Below are positions 1-5,969 of a stretch of DNA of 6,521 nucleotides, piece after piece. This DNA comes from Dehalococcoidia bacterium. GTDB lineage: Bacteria > Chloroflexota > Dehalococcoidia > JACQUA01. The notes under the pieces were generated by a model. The model made no database searches. It was not told where the DNA came from and saw nothing but the letters and a program-made list of their open reading frames with translations. Made by a program: the position numbers and the translations under genes. The stretch covers positions 1-6,521 of the forward strand of contig JAUYHV010000227.1 of NCBI GenBank assembly GCA_030689845.1, read 5' to 3'. The stretch's first letter is position 1; the number at the start of each line of letters is the position of its first letter.

Positions 1-308
1 AACCCGGCATGGACCTGCCGGCCCTGGCCCGGCTGAGTAAGAACCTTGAAGAGGAAAATGAAATTGAGATTGTTCGTATCGAAGGTTCCTGGGATAATGG
101 GGCAACCATCGCTATCCAACTGGACAAGCCTTTGCCGTTAATGGGTATTTTGTCTGCCGTGGAGAAGGGCGGGTTGGCCTTATCATTTACCCCGGACGAT
201 TCAGCCGCTATCGGCGTTGATAGGGTCCCCGGAATGGAGGAGACCAGGGTGAAACGGATAAAAGTAAGATTTGAGCAAGGCAGGACGGACAGTGGAACAG
301 GTCTCTAA
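1..308 (+). CDS. C-terminal fragment of an unrecognised protein (5' end outside window)
   Basis: The reading frame is open at the left edge (Pro-Gly precede the first Met at position 9) and stops with TAA at 306-308. I treat it as the 3' end of a longer gene because the Met at 9 has no room for a visible ribosome-binding site. About 100 residues are visible. The first part is helical-looking and acidic, with EEENEIEIV at about residues 14-22. A middle part alternates polar and hydrophobic residues (VRIEGSWDNGATIAIQLDKP), followed by PLPLMGILSAV, which suggests a small alpha/beta domain. The end is basic and strand-like (RVKRIKVRFEQ). There is no signal peptide, membrane segment or metal-binding motif. 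I do not recognise the family. It overlaps the start of the pilB-like gene, so the two are probably co-transcribed and translationally coupled; a role linked to pilus assembly or its control is only guilt by association. Confidence 0.7.
   Translation, partial: PGMDLPALARLSKNLEEENEIEIVRIEGSWDNGATIAIQLDKPLPLMGILSAVEKGGLALSFTPDDSAAIGVDRVPGMEETRVKRIKVRFEQGRTDSGTGL
282..285 (+). promoter_or_regulatory. ribosome-binding site supporting the GTG 292 start of pilB
   Basis: AGGA lies six bases before GTG 292, inside the end of the preceding gene. The more upstream in-frame TTG at 271 has no comparable purine-rich site in front of it, which is why GTG 292 is preferred. The match is modest (four bases). 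Confidence 0.4.
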
Positions 309-1998
309 CGAAAAACTATTGAGAAAAAGCCTCGGGGCCATGCTAATAGAGGCCAACCTGGTTTCGAGCCTCGAATGGGAAAATGCTGCGGGCCTGCACC
401 AGGGGGATGGTTACAGTGTCGGGCAGATACTGGTGGACAACAAGTCGATTTCGTCACAGCAGTTGGCAGTCTTCACCTCTTTGCAGTCAGGGATGCCCTT
501 CATTGGTCTGAAAAGACAAAAATTCGACACTGAACTGTTAAGCAGGATTCCTGAAAGAATAGCCAGGCAATACCAGGCAATACCCCTGGAAATAAAAGGG
601 GAGACACTGGTCATGGCCATGGCTGACCCCAAGAACGTCGAGGCCATAAAAGACCTGGAGATATTGACCAGGCTTAAAATAGAGCCCATGTTAAGTATCC
701 TCCAGGATATCCTGGAAGCCATAGACAGCAACTACAGGGCCAGCGCCGAGATAGAAAAGCAGCTAAGTCAAATACCCGTTCACTCCCAGAGGAGCTTCAG
801 CCAGGAAACCAGGGTCTCGGCCGAAGCGGTTGCCGGTGCGCCGGTGGTCCGGGCGCTGGACCTCCTTATTGCCCAGGCGGTAAGGGACAGGGCCTCGGAC
901 CTGCACCTGGAACCCCAGGAAGACAGGCTAAGGGTGCGGAACCGCATTGACGGCATTTTACACGAGATAATGTCCCTGCCTTTAAATGTCTACCCGTCCA
1001 TGATATCCAGGATAAAAATCATGGCAGGAATGAACATTGCCGAACGCCGGCGTCCCCAGGACGGGCAGATAACCTTTCACATCGGGGAAAAGGAAATAGA
1101 CATCCGCGCCGCCATATCGAATACCGTCCACGGTGAAATGGCGGTGCTAAGGCTCCTGGACAAAACCTTTGCCTTTCGTCCCCTGCCCCAGCTCGGCTTT
1201 CTGCCAGATTCCCTGGAGAAGTACCGCCGCATGCTGAAATCACCCTTCGGGATGATTCTAATGAGCGGACCCACCGGTTCCGGGAAAACAACCACGCTGT
1301 ACGCATCGGTCAACCAGCTTGACAGCGTGGCCACCAATATTCTTACCATCGAGGACCCCGTTGAGTACCGTTTTAAAAATATTTCCCAGATGCAGGTTAA
1401 CCCGGGGGCAGGATTTACTTTCGCCTCCGGTCTCCGCGCCAGCATGAGGCTCGACCCCGATACCATCCTCGTTGGCGAGATACGGGACTCCGAGACAGCC
1501 CAGATAGCGGTCCAGGCAGCCCTGACGGGCCACCTTGTCATGTCCTCGGTGCATGCCAACGATACGGCGGGCGTTATTTTCAGGCTTCTCGATCTGGGAA
1601 TAGAGCCCTTCCTGATTGCTTCGGCCCTGATAGGGATAGTGGCACAGAGAATGGTCCGCTGTATTTGCCCCCGCTGCGGCCGCCTCATAAAGACTACCTC
1701 CGATGAGTACCTGGCTTACGAGCGGGAGATGGGGGAGGCGCGCCAGGAGTTCCTCTACGGCAGCGGCTGCAATTTCTGCGCCAACACGGGTTACCAGGGC
1801 AGGACGGGAATCTACGAAGTTATGATTATTACCGAGGAAATAAGGAGACTGATTCTCAGCGGCGCCAGTAAAGATGAAATCCACGCCACGTCGGTTAAAG
1901 AAGGGCTTGTGTCGCTGTGGCGTGACGGAATGATAAAAATAGGAATGGGGATAACCACTCCTTTTGAGGTGATTCGAAATGTTTTCTCGGTTGCATAG
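292..1998 (+). CDS. pilB: Type IV pilus extension ATPase, PilB/GspE family
   Basis: Hexameric cytoplasmic ATPase that powers pilin polymerisation through the platform protein PilC. With GTG 292 the product is 568 residues, a normal PilB length; TTG 271 would add seven. Residues 13-65 form a MshEN-type N-terminal domain with two 24-residue repeats (both starting Ser-x-Gly), followed by the rest of the N1 domain to about 150 and a linker. The N2 domain begins near APVVRALDLLIAQA. The motor core is complete: Walker A GPTGSGKT (326-333), Asp box TIEDPVEY (352-359), Walker B region ending LVGEIRD (to 399), and His box with TGH and HANDTA (412-426). A zinc-binding tetracysteine motif follows: CPRC (459-462) and CNFC (493-496). 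The tetracysteine motif and N1 domain argue for PilB/GspE and against the retraction ATPase PilT. The gene overlaps its upstream neighbour by 17 bases and sits 9 bases before pilC. A type II secretion GspE is possible, but the downstream PilM/N/O-like genes favour T4P. Confidence 0.95.
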   Translation: MEQVSNEKLLRKSLGAMLIEANLVSSLEWENAAGLHQGDGYSVGQILVDNKSISSQQLAVFTSLQSGMPFIGLKRQKFDTELLSRIPERIARQYQAIPLEIKGETLVMAMADPKNVEAIKDLEILTRLKIEPMLSILQDILEAIDSNYRASAEIEKQLSQIPVHSQRSFSQETRVSAEAVAGAPVVRALDLLIAQAVRDRASDLHLEPQEDRLRVRNRIDGILHEIMSLPLNVYPSMISRIKIMAGMNIAERRRPQDGQITFHIGEKEIDIRAAISNTVHGEMAVLRLLDKTFAFRPLPQLGFLPDSLEKYRRMLKSPFGMILMSGPTGSGKTTTLYASVNQLDSVATNILTIEDPVEYRFKNISQMQVNPGAGFTFASGLRASMRLDPDTILVGEIRDSETAQIAVQAALTGHLVMSSVHANDTAGVIFRLLDLGIEPFLIASALIGIVAQRMVRCICPRCGRLIKTTSDEYLAYEREMGEARQEFLYGSGCNFCANTGYQGRTGIYEVMIITEEIRRLILSGASKDEIHATSVKEGLVSLWRDGMIKIGMGITTPFEVIRNVFSVA

Positions 1999-2001
1999 AG
2001 G
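1997..2001 (+). promoter_or_regulatory. ribosome-binding site for pilC, overlapping the pilB stop codon
   Basis: AGAGG begins within the pilB TAG stop (1996-1998) and ends six bases before GTG 2008. It supports the GTG start and suggests that ribosomes terminating on pilB feed initiation of pilC. Confidence 0.55.
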
Positions 2002-2007
2002 TATAAA

Positions 2008-3258
2008 GTGGCCAGCGCAGCAGAAGTACCGCTAAAGAAGCGGGTCATAACATACCGTTACATAGCCTTAAACAGCGACGGGCTAACGGTCAGGGGCAAC
2101 CTGAAGGCGCCCGGTGAAGAGTCGGCAGCCGAGGCCCTGGGGCAAAAAGGCTACCAGGTGGTCAACATAGAAATTGCCCCGTCGGCATATACCAGGGAAC
2201 AGATGTTTCCATCACTGTTCAAGGTTAAGCAGCAGGAGGTCACAAGTTTTTCCCGCCAGCTGGCTACCCTTCTGGACTCGGGTATAAACCTTCTGCCTGC
2301 CCTGGAATTAACCCAGGGACAGAGGGGGGGAAGCGGCACTTTTAAAAAACTCATCAGGAATATCATTAACGATATCCGCACGGGCACGTCTTTTTCCCTG
2401 TCCATCAGCAAGCACTCCGATGTTTTCGGCGAAATCTACAGCAGGACCATCGCCATGGGGGAGCAGACGGGGGAATTGCAGACGGCATTGAGGCAGATGG
2501 TGGAACACATGGAGAAGCAGGGCGCTGCCACTAAAAAGGTGGGGAAGGCTTTGTCTTATCCCATCATGATCGCCGGGGTCAGCGTGGTAGTTGTTATCAT
2601 CCTGATGACAACAGCCCTCCCGCCGCTACTGTCTATGTTTGAAAGCTTGAACGTTGCCCTGCCCCTGCCCACCCGGATGCTTATGGGCGGAACCAAGTTC
2701 CTCACCGCGTATAAATTCATCCTGCTGTCCGTCGGTTTTTTCCTGGCGGTAGCGGTGGCTGTACTCATAAAGCAGCCTTTCGGAAGAAGGCTGGCTGATT
2801 TGCTGCTCCTGAAACTTCCCATTGTCGGCCCGACGACCCACATGTCGGAAATCGCCCGGTTCGCCCGCACCCTTTCGGTGCTGGTAGCCTCCGGGGTGCC
2901 CTTACAGGAAACCATGCGCATGATGCCCCAGACCACCAACAACAGTGTAATGCGCAGGGCTATGAACAACGTGTACCGGGGATTGATGCTGGGGCAAGGG
3001 GTATCGGGGCCCATGGCCCGGGAAAACCTGTTTCCGCCGCTGCTGGTGCAGATGGTTACCGTAGGGGAAGAAAGCAACACCATGGGTGCCACCCTCAGGG
3101 TGGTAGCCGACTTCTACGAGGCCGCCACCGATGAAAGGATCAGCACCATGGTGGGAATACTCCAGCCCCTGACAACCGTGTTGATGGCGGGTGTGGTGGG
3201 GTTTATCGCCATGGCTGTTATTATGCCCTTGTATAAACTTACAGGGTCTATCGGTTAA
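2008..3258 (+). CDS. pilC: Type IV pilus inner-membrane platform protein, PilC/GspF family
   Basis: Polytopic platform protein that contacts PilB in the cytoplasm and incorporates pilins at the base of the pilus. The 416-residue length is typical. A short N-terminal region of about 75 residues precedes two tandem T2SSF domains. The first (about 80-203) opens with FSRQLATLLDSGINLLPALE and contains the family segment AMGEQTGEL. The second (about 283-406) opens with FARTLSVLVASGVPLQETM and contains MVTVGEESNTMGATLRVVADFYE-type sequence near 349-370. Three hydrophobic helices are predicted at about 183-207, 233-254 and 382-408, the usual PilC layout. The GTG start is chosen from the Shine-Dalgarno at 1997-2001. 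A run of seven G lies in codons for Arg-Gly-Gly at 2324-2330 in the first domain. The pairing with PilB immediately upstream is the standard arrangement. GspF of a type II secretion system is the only serious alternative. Confidence 0.95.
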   Translation: MASAAEVPLKKRVITYRYIALNSDGLTVRGNLKAPGEESAAEALGQKGYQVVNIEIAPSAYTREQMFPSLFKVKQQEVTSFSRQLATLLDSGINLLPALELTQGQRGGSGTFKKLIRNIINDIRTGTSFSLSISKHSDVFGEIYSRTIAMGEQTGELQTALRQMVEHMEKQGAATKKVGKALSYPIMIAGVSVVVVIILMTTALPPLLSMFESLNVALPLPTRMLMGGTKFLTAYKFILLSVGFFLAVAVAVLIKQPFGRRLADLLLLKLPIVGPTTHMSEIARFARTLSVLVASGVPLQETMRMMPQTTNNSVMRRAMNNVYRGLMLGQGVSGPMARENLFPPLLVQMVTVGEESNTMGATLRVVADFYEAATDERISTMVGILQPLTTVLMAGVVGFIAMAVIMPLYKLTGSIG

Positions 3259-3285
3259 ACAAACAGGTTTTAAAGGAATATTTAC

Positions 3286-3292
3286 GAGGAGG
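3286..3292 (+). promoter_or_regulatory. strong Shine-Dalgarno deciding a TTG start
   Basis: GAGGAGG ends five bases before TTG 3298. It is the best ribosome-binding site in the window and justifies the TTG start of the two-TM gene, in a 39-base gap with no visible terminator. Confidence 0.75.
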
Positions 3293-3297
3293 GTATT

Positions 3298-3642
3298 TTG
3301 AGGAACGCTGATTTAACCTTGGAGAGGGCGAAAAAAGCCGAACTGGCCGCCCAGGTGGCCCGGGGCAGGGCTATTACCGCCCGGTGGAACCTGGACGTTG
3401 TGGTATTTTTGTTCGCTATCCTGATGACCATTGTTATCCTCCTGTTCGAGGGTTACGGCACCGAAATCGTTGCCCCTATAGGCTTCTTCGGACTGGCCAT
3501 GGTGTGGCTGATTGGGCAGAGGAGGGGGAAACAGCTTTACCATCTGTTTTACCAGGAAGAGCTGGCCAAGCTGGAGGATTTTGACGAAATACAGATAGCC
3601 CAAGAAGAAGCAGTAAAAGAAAAGGTGAACCCTGAGACATAG
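3298..3642 (+). CDS. Small unrecognised membrane protein with two TM helices, in the pilus operon
   Basis: Product of 114 residues; family not recognised. A charged amphipathic N-terminal helix (about 5-30, LERAKKAELAAQVARGRAI) precedes two hydrophobic segments at about 33-51 and 56-73, joined by a short loop (EGYGTE). Basic residues QRRGKQ directly follow the second segment, so by the positive-inside rule both ends should be cytoplasmic, making a helical hairpin. The C-terminal 40 residues are highly charged, acidic and probably helical or coiled-coil. There is no signal peptide cleavage site and no prepilin motif (no Gly-Phe-x4-Glu start), so it is not a pilin. It lies 39 bases after pilC with a strong ribosome-binding site, so expression with pilB and pilC is likely. 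A cytoplasmic-facing accessory subunit of the platform is an inference from position and topology only. Confidence 0.8.
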   Translation: MRNADLTLERAKKAELAAQVARGRAITARWNLDVVVFLFAILMTIVILLFEGYGTEIVAPIGFFGLAMVWLIGQRRGKQLYHLFYQEELAKLEDFDEIQIAQEEAVKEKVNPET

Positions 3643-3700
3643 TTTTATGAACGTTTTCTCCTACTTCCGTCACAGCCAGTCGACCAACGTACAGGTAGAG

Positions 3701-3718
3701 GGGTCTTTTTCAAGTCCC
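3701..3718 (+). other. small imperfect hairpin in the intergenic region
   Basis: GGG pairs with CCC and CTT with AAG around a four-base TTTC loop, with one T-T mismatch between the two short helices. No T-run follows it, so it is not a standard rho-independent terminator. It may be chance or a weak RNA element. Confidence 0.25.
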
Positions 3719-3821
3719 TGCCCTAAAATTCACAAAAAAGATAAGGGTACTATGAGAAAGGCAACACAGAGGATAAAAACCATATCTCAGAACCCTCTCG
3801 GAGATGATGCTGATGGGAGAA

Positions 3822-3827
3822 TATACT
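3822..3827 (+). promoter_or_regulatory. candidate -10 box immediately upstream of the pilO-like gene
   Basis: TATACT is one base from the TATAAT consensus and lies seven bases before GTG 3835. Transcription from it would start at about 3834-3835, giving a leaderless or nearly leaderless message. No recognisable -35 element is present about 17 bases upstream (CGGAGA), so support is weak. Confidence 0.25.
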
Positions 3828-3834
3828 ACAACAA

Positions 3835-4461
3835 GTGTTGTCCAGAACCACTTACATGGATGATAAACTAAGAAGAGCTGACGTAACCGAGTTGGGCGCT
3901 TTTACCGTCAGGTTCGAGCACCTCCGGATTCCCCTGCTTCTGGGGTTTTTCGTTATCCTGTATGCCGCCTTCGGCCTGATATACCTTCAAGCGGGGCAGA
4001 AACAGGCGGACTACAGCCGGGACATAGCCTTGAAGGAAGAGCAGCTCAAGAGACCCCCCCTTATCACGGAGCAGCTCCGGGCATATCACCAGACCTCTGA
4101 TACGTCGATTCCCAGGGAACTGACGGGGGAGGACGTCGTTTCGGCAGTCCTGGCCGTGGCCGACAAGTCCGGTTTCGATGTGGCCCCCGGTACAAGCCAA
4201 ATCGTCCTGAGGCAGCAGGGCCAGCCCAGGAAGGAAAAGGTTGGGAAACGGGACTACCAGGTCCTGACCTTTACTATCACCGGCCTGGACAGCGATTACG
4301 GCCAGGTGATAGATTTTATATCTAACCTTTACTCAGAACCCGGGCTGGAAACCCTTGCCGTCAGCAAGGTCCAGATGGATACCGACCCTGCCGCCGGGAC
4401 CAGCGCTAAAATAGATTTCGGCGTGTATATTCTTCAAGGAGCGCCCGCAGAAAAAAAATGA
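3835..4461 (+). CDS. pilO: PilO-like type IV pilus alignment-complex protein
   Basis: Bitopic membrane protein of 208 residues, the usual PilO size. A cytoplasmic basic N-terminus leads into one TM helix (about 32-52, IPLLLGFFVILYAAFGLIYL). A charged helix or coiled coil follows (about 54-80), then an extracytoplasmic alpha/beta domain: helix with DVVSAVLAVADKSGFDV (about 100-116), strand VLTFTITGL, helix YGQVIDFISNLYS, and strands LAVSKVQMDTD and AKIDFGVYIL. This order matches the ferredoxin-like PilO/GspM fold, which in characterised T4P pairs with PilN and contacts the lipoprotein PilP. The start is uncertain: GTG 3835 has GGGAGA 14 bases upstream, and ATG 3856 has no Shine-Dalgarno. The gene ends in ATGA overlap with the PilM-like gene, so translation is probably coupled. 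It precedes pilM/N, unlike the usual M-N-O order. A run of seven C occurs at 4054-4060. PilN and PilO are structurally alike, so the PilO name rests partly on the next gene already supplying PilN. Confidence 0.75.
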   Translation: MLSRTTYMDDKLRRADVTELGAFTVRFEHLRIPLLLGFFVILYAAFGLIYLQAGQKQADYSRDIALKEEQLKRPPLITEQLRAYHQTSDTSIPRELTGEDVVSAVLAVADKSGFDVAPGTSQIVLRQQGQPRKEKVGKRDYQVLTFTITGLDSDYGQVIDFISNLYSEPGLETLAVSKVQMDTDPAAGTSAKIDFGVYILQGAPAEKK

Positions 4462-5945
4462 AGGCAAATAAAGGCAGCCAAAGCGGATTTTTGGATATAA
4501 TCACGGCTAAAAAAGTCGTTACCCTGGACATCGACAGCACGACCATACGGCTGCTCCAGGCCAGGGGAGGCAGGGTGGAGAAATTTGCCAGCGCCGCCCT
4601 GGGGTCCGGGCTGGTTAAGCAGGGATTAATAACCAATCCCAAGGCTGTGGGGGCCGCCATCAAGCAGCTCATGAAGTCCAGCAGGATACGGGCAAAAAAG
4701 GTTGTTACCGGCATGAGCGGTTTATATACCGTCAACCGGGTGCTCCAGGTACCCAGGCTGGCGGACAGGGCGACAAAAATTACCATCCGTCTAATGGTTA
4801 GCCAGCAGATACCGGTGTCTACGGAAAACCTGTATATTTCCTGGCAGACCATGGCTTTGATTGGAAAAGAAAGGCAGATTTTCCTGGTTGGTTCTACACA
4901 TGAACCGGTGGATGCCCTGATGAAAACGCTGGAAGTGGCAGGGCTTACCCCCTATGTAGCCGAGTTAAAAGCCATTGCCCTGAGCAGGGCGGTCAACCAG
5001 CGAGAAGCGCTTATAATAAACCTGGCGCCCGCCGGCATGGATATAGCCCTGGTGCTGGACGGCATGGTGCAGGTAATACAGAGCGTCTCCACGGCAGGCG
5101 GAAAGGACCTGGGCATCAAGGTAAGCGAAATAATAAAAGCCCTGGGGGTCGTCGTGGATTACTACGATTCCCGCTTTCCCCTGCGGCCTGTCAGCAGCAC
5201 AATTGACCTCATCCTCACCGGACCGGGAGCAGGGGACCAGGAACTTGTCCGGGGCCTGGGGGGCAAGCTTTCTTACCCGGTAAAAACGCTGCAGCCGCCC
5301 TTTGCCTGCCCCGACGGGATGCCAGTAGACGAGTATGCGGTCAACATGGGAATGGCCCTCTGGGGTAAAAAGGCAAGAGAAGGTAAAGGCAGCAAAATTG
5401 GTGTAGTGCCCCTGCAGGTAAATATTCTGCCTGTCACCAATTTAACCTTAACGCAGATAGTTAAAAGGGTATCTTTTGCTTTTGCCGTTCTGGTAGTATC
5501 TGTCTTGGTGTACCCCATGTACCAGATTACCGTAGCCAACATGGACCATACGTCTGAGTTGAGAGCAAGGGCTGAAGTTCTCGACCAGTTGCTCAAACCG
5601 AGGCAGGCTGAAATCAAGCAGCGGGATGAAATGAGGGAGACTATCCAGGAATATGAAGCCTTATCCGGCAAGCTGGGGACCTTTATTCGGGACCTGCGGG
5701 TTATTTATGATGAAGCCGGTAAGCTGGGCATCAACGTAGATACTGTATCCCACGACGGAAAGAAGATCACGGTTTCCAGTTCCTATATATCCCAGACATA
5801 CACCTCTTTCAGCGAGTACCGCGAGGGCTTCGACAGCTTTGCCCGGGCTCTTGAGGATTCAGGGATGTTCTCATCGGTCAAAATGGTCCCCCTGACGTTC
5901 CCGCCAAAGAGCGTCGTACAGGTCGAGCTGGTGCCGCAGAAGTGA
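4458..5945 (+). CDS. pilM: PilM-PilN fusion protein (actin-like domain, PilN motif, TM, extracytoplasmic domain)
   Basis: The 495-residue product matches PilM (about 350) plus PilN (about 180) in one chain. Residues 18-305 look like PilM, a cytoplasmic actin-fold protein: phosphate-1 region VVTLDIDSTTIRLLQA (20-35), the PilM-specific subdomain with VLQVPRLAD and SQQIPVSTENLYISWQ (95-130), phosphate-2 region LIINLAPAGMDIALVLDG (185-202) with GG at 214-215, adenosine region LILTGPGAGDQELVRGLGG (251-269), and YAVNMGMALWG (293-303). After a basic linker comes VNILP (321-325), equivalent to the INLLP motif at the PilN N-terminus that PilM binds. Then follow a TM helix (about 334-357), a charged coiled coil (360-405) and a C-terminal alpha/beta domain (about 408-495), as in PilN. 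The chain would thus run from cytoplasm to outside. ATG 4458 overlaps the upstream stop (ATGA); AAGGAG at 4436-4441 is distant (16 bases). Several nucleotide-binding positions differ from PilM consensus. Confidence 0.88.
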   Translation: MKANKGSQSGFLDIITAKKVVTLDIDSTTIRLLQARGGRVEKFASAALGSGLVKQGLITNPKAVGAAIKQLMKSSRIRAKKVVTGMSGLYTVNRVLQVPRLADRATKITIRLMVSQQIPVSTENLYISWQTMALIGKERQIFLVGSTHEPVDALMKTLEVAGLTPYVAELKAIALSRAVNQREALIINLAPAGMDIALVLDGMVQVIQSVSTAGGKDLGIKVSEIIKALGVVVDYYDSRFPLRPVSSTIDLILTGPGAGDQELVRGLGGKLSYPVKTLQPPFACPDGMPVDEYAVNMGMALWGKKAREGKGSKIGVVPLQVNILPVTNLTLTQIVKRVSFAFAVLVVSVLVYPMYQITVANMDHTSELRARAEVLDQLLKPRQAEIKQRDEMRETIQEYEALSGKLGTFIRDLRVIYDEAGKLGINVDTVSHDGKKITVSSSYISQTYTSFSEYREGFDSFARALEDSGMFSSVKMVPLTFPPKSVVQVELVPQK

Positions 5946-5969
5946 ACATTATCGACACTGACGGGCAAA

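Larger units (their letters stand above)
3643..3834 (+). other. 192-base intergenic region; possible promoter or RNA structure, no convincing gene
   Basis: This is the only long gap in an otherwise packed cluster. It contains a modest hairpin (3701-3718), an AT-rich stretch around 3724-3745, a TATACT box (3822-3827) just before the next gene, and a purine-rich GGGAGA (3815-3820). A 74-codon frame at 3647-3871 runs through it but lacks a ribosome-binding site and overlaps the next gene. A shorter start inside that frame (ATG 3752, AAGGG four bases before) would give 39 residues of unrecognised sequence. I see no known riboswitch signature and no terminator with a U-tract. Confidence 0.55.

Noticed and set aside
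271..291. TTG 271 as the pilB start
   Set aside because: It lacks a Shine-Dalgarno and would lengthen the overlap with the upstream gene; GTG 292 has AGGA six bases upstream. It is not excluded.
1258..1884. Long minus-strand frames opposite pilB (for example 1077-1688 and 1258-1884)
   Set aside because: They lie antisense to the ATPase core whose motifs are fully conserved on the plus strand, and their translations show no domain.
2556..3092. Minus-strand frame opposite pilC
   Set aside because: Antisense shadow of a well-supported PilC frame, with no ribosome-binding site or recognisable product.
3298..3642. Two-TM protein as a pilin or pseudopilin
   Set aside because: It lacks the prepilin cleavage motif (Gly followed by a hydrophobic helix with Glu at position 5) and has two hydrophobic segments with cytoplasmic ends rather than one N-terminal helix.
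3643..3834. c-di-GMP riboswitch in the gap before the alignment-complex genes
   Set aside because: Such riboswitches are common upstream of pilus genes, but I could not find the conserved core segments of the type I class here.
3647..3871. 74-codon frame (ATG 3647) filling most of the intergenic gap
   Set aside because: It has no ribosome-binding site, overlaps the start of the pilO-like gene in another frame, and its product has no recognisable domain, membrane segment or composition like the neighbours. The inner ATG 3752 with AAGGG upstream is slightly better but gives only 39 residues of unknown type.
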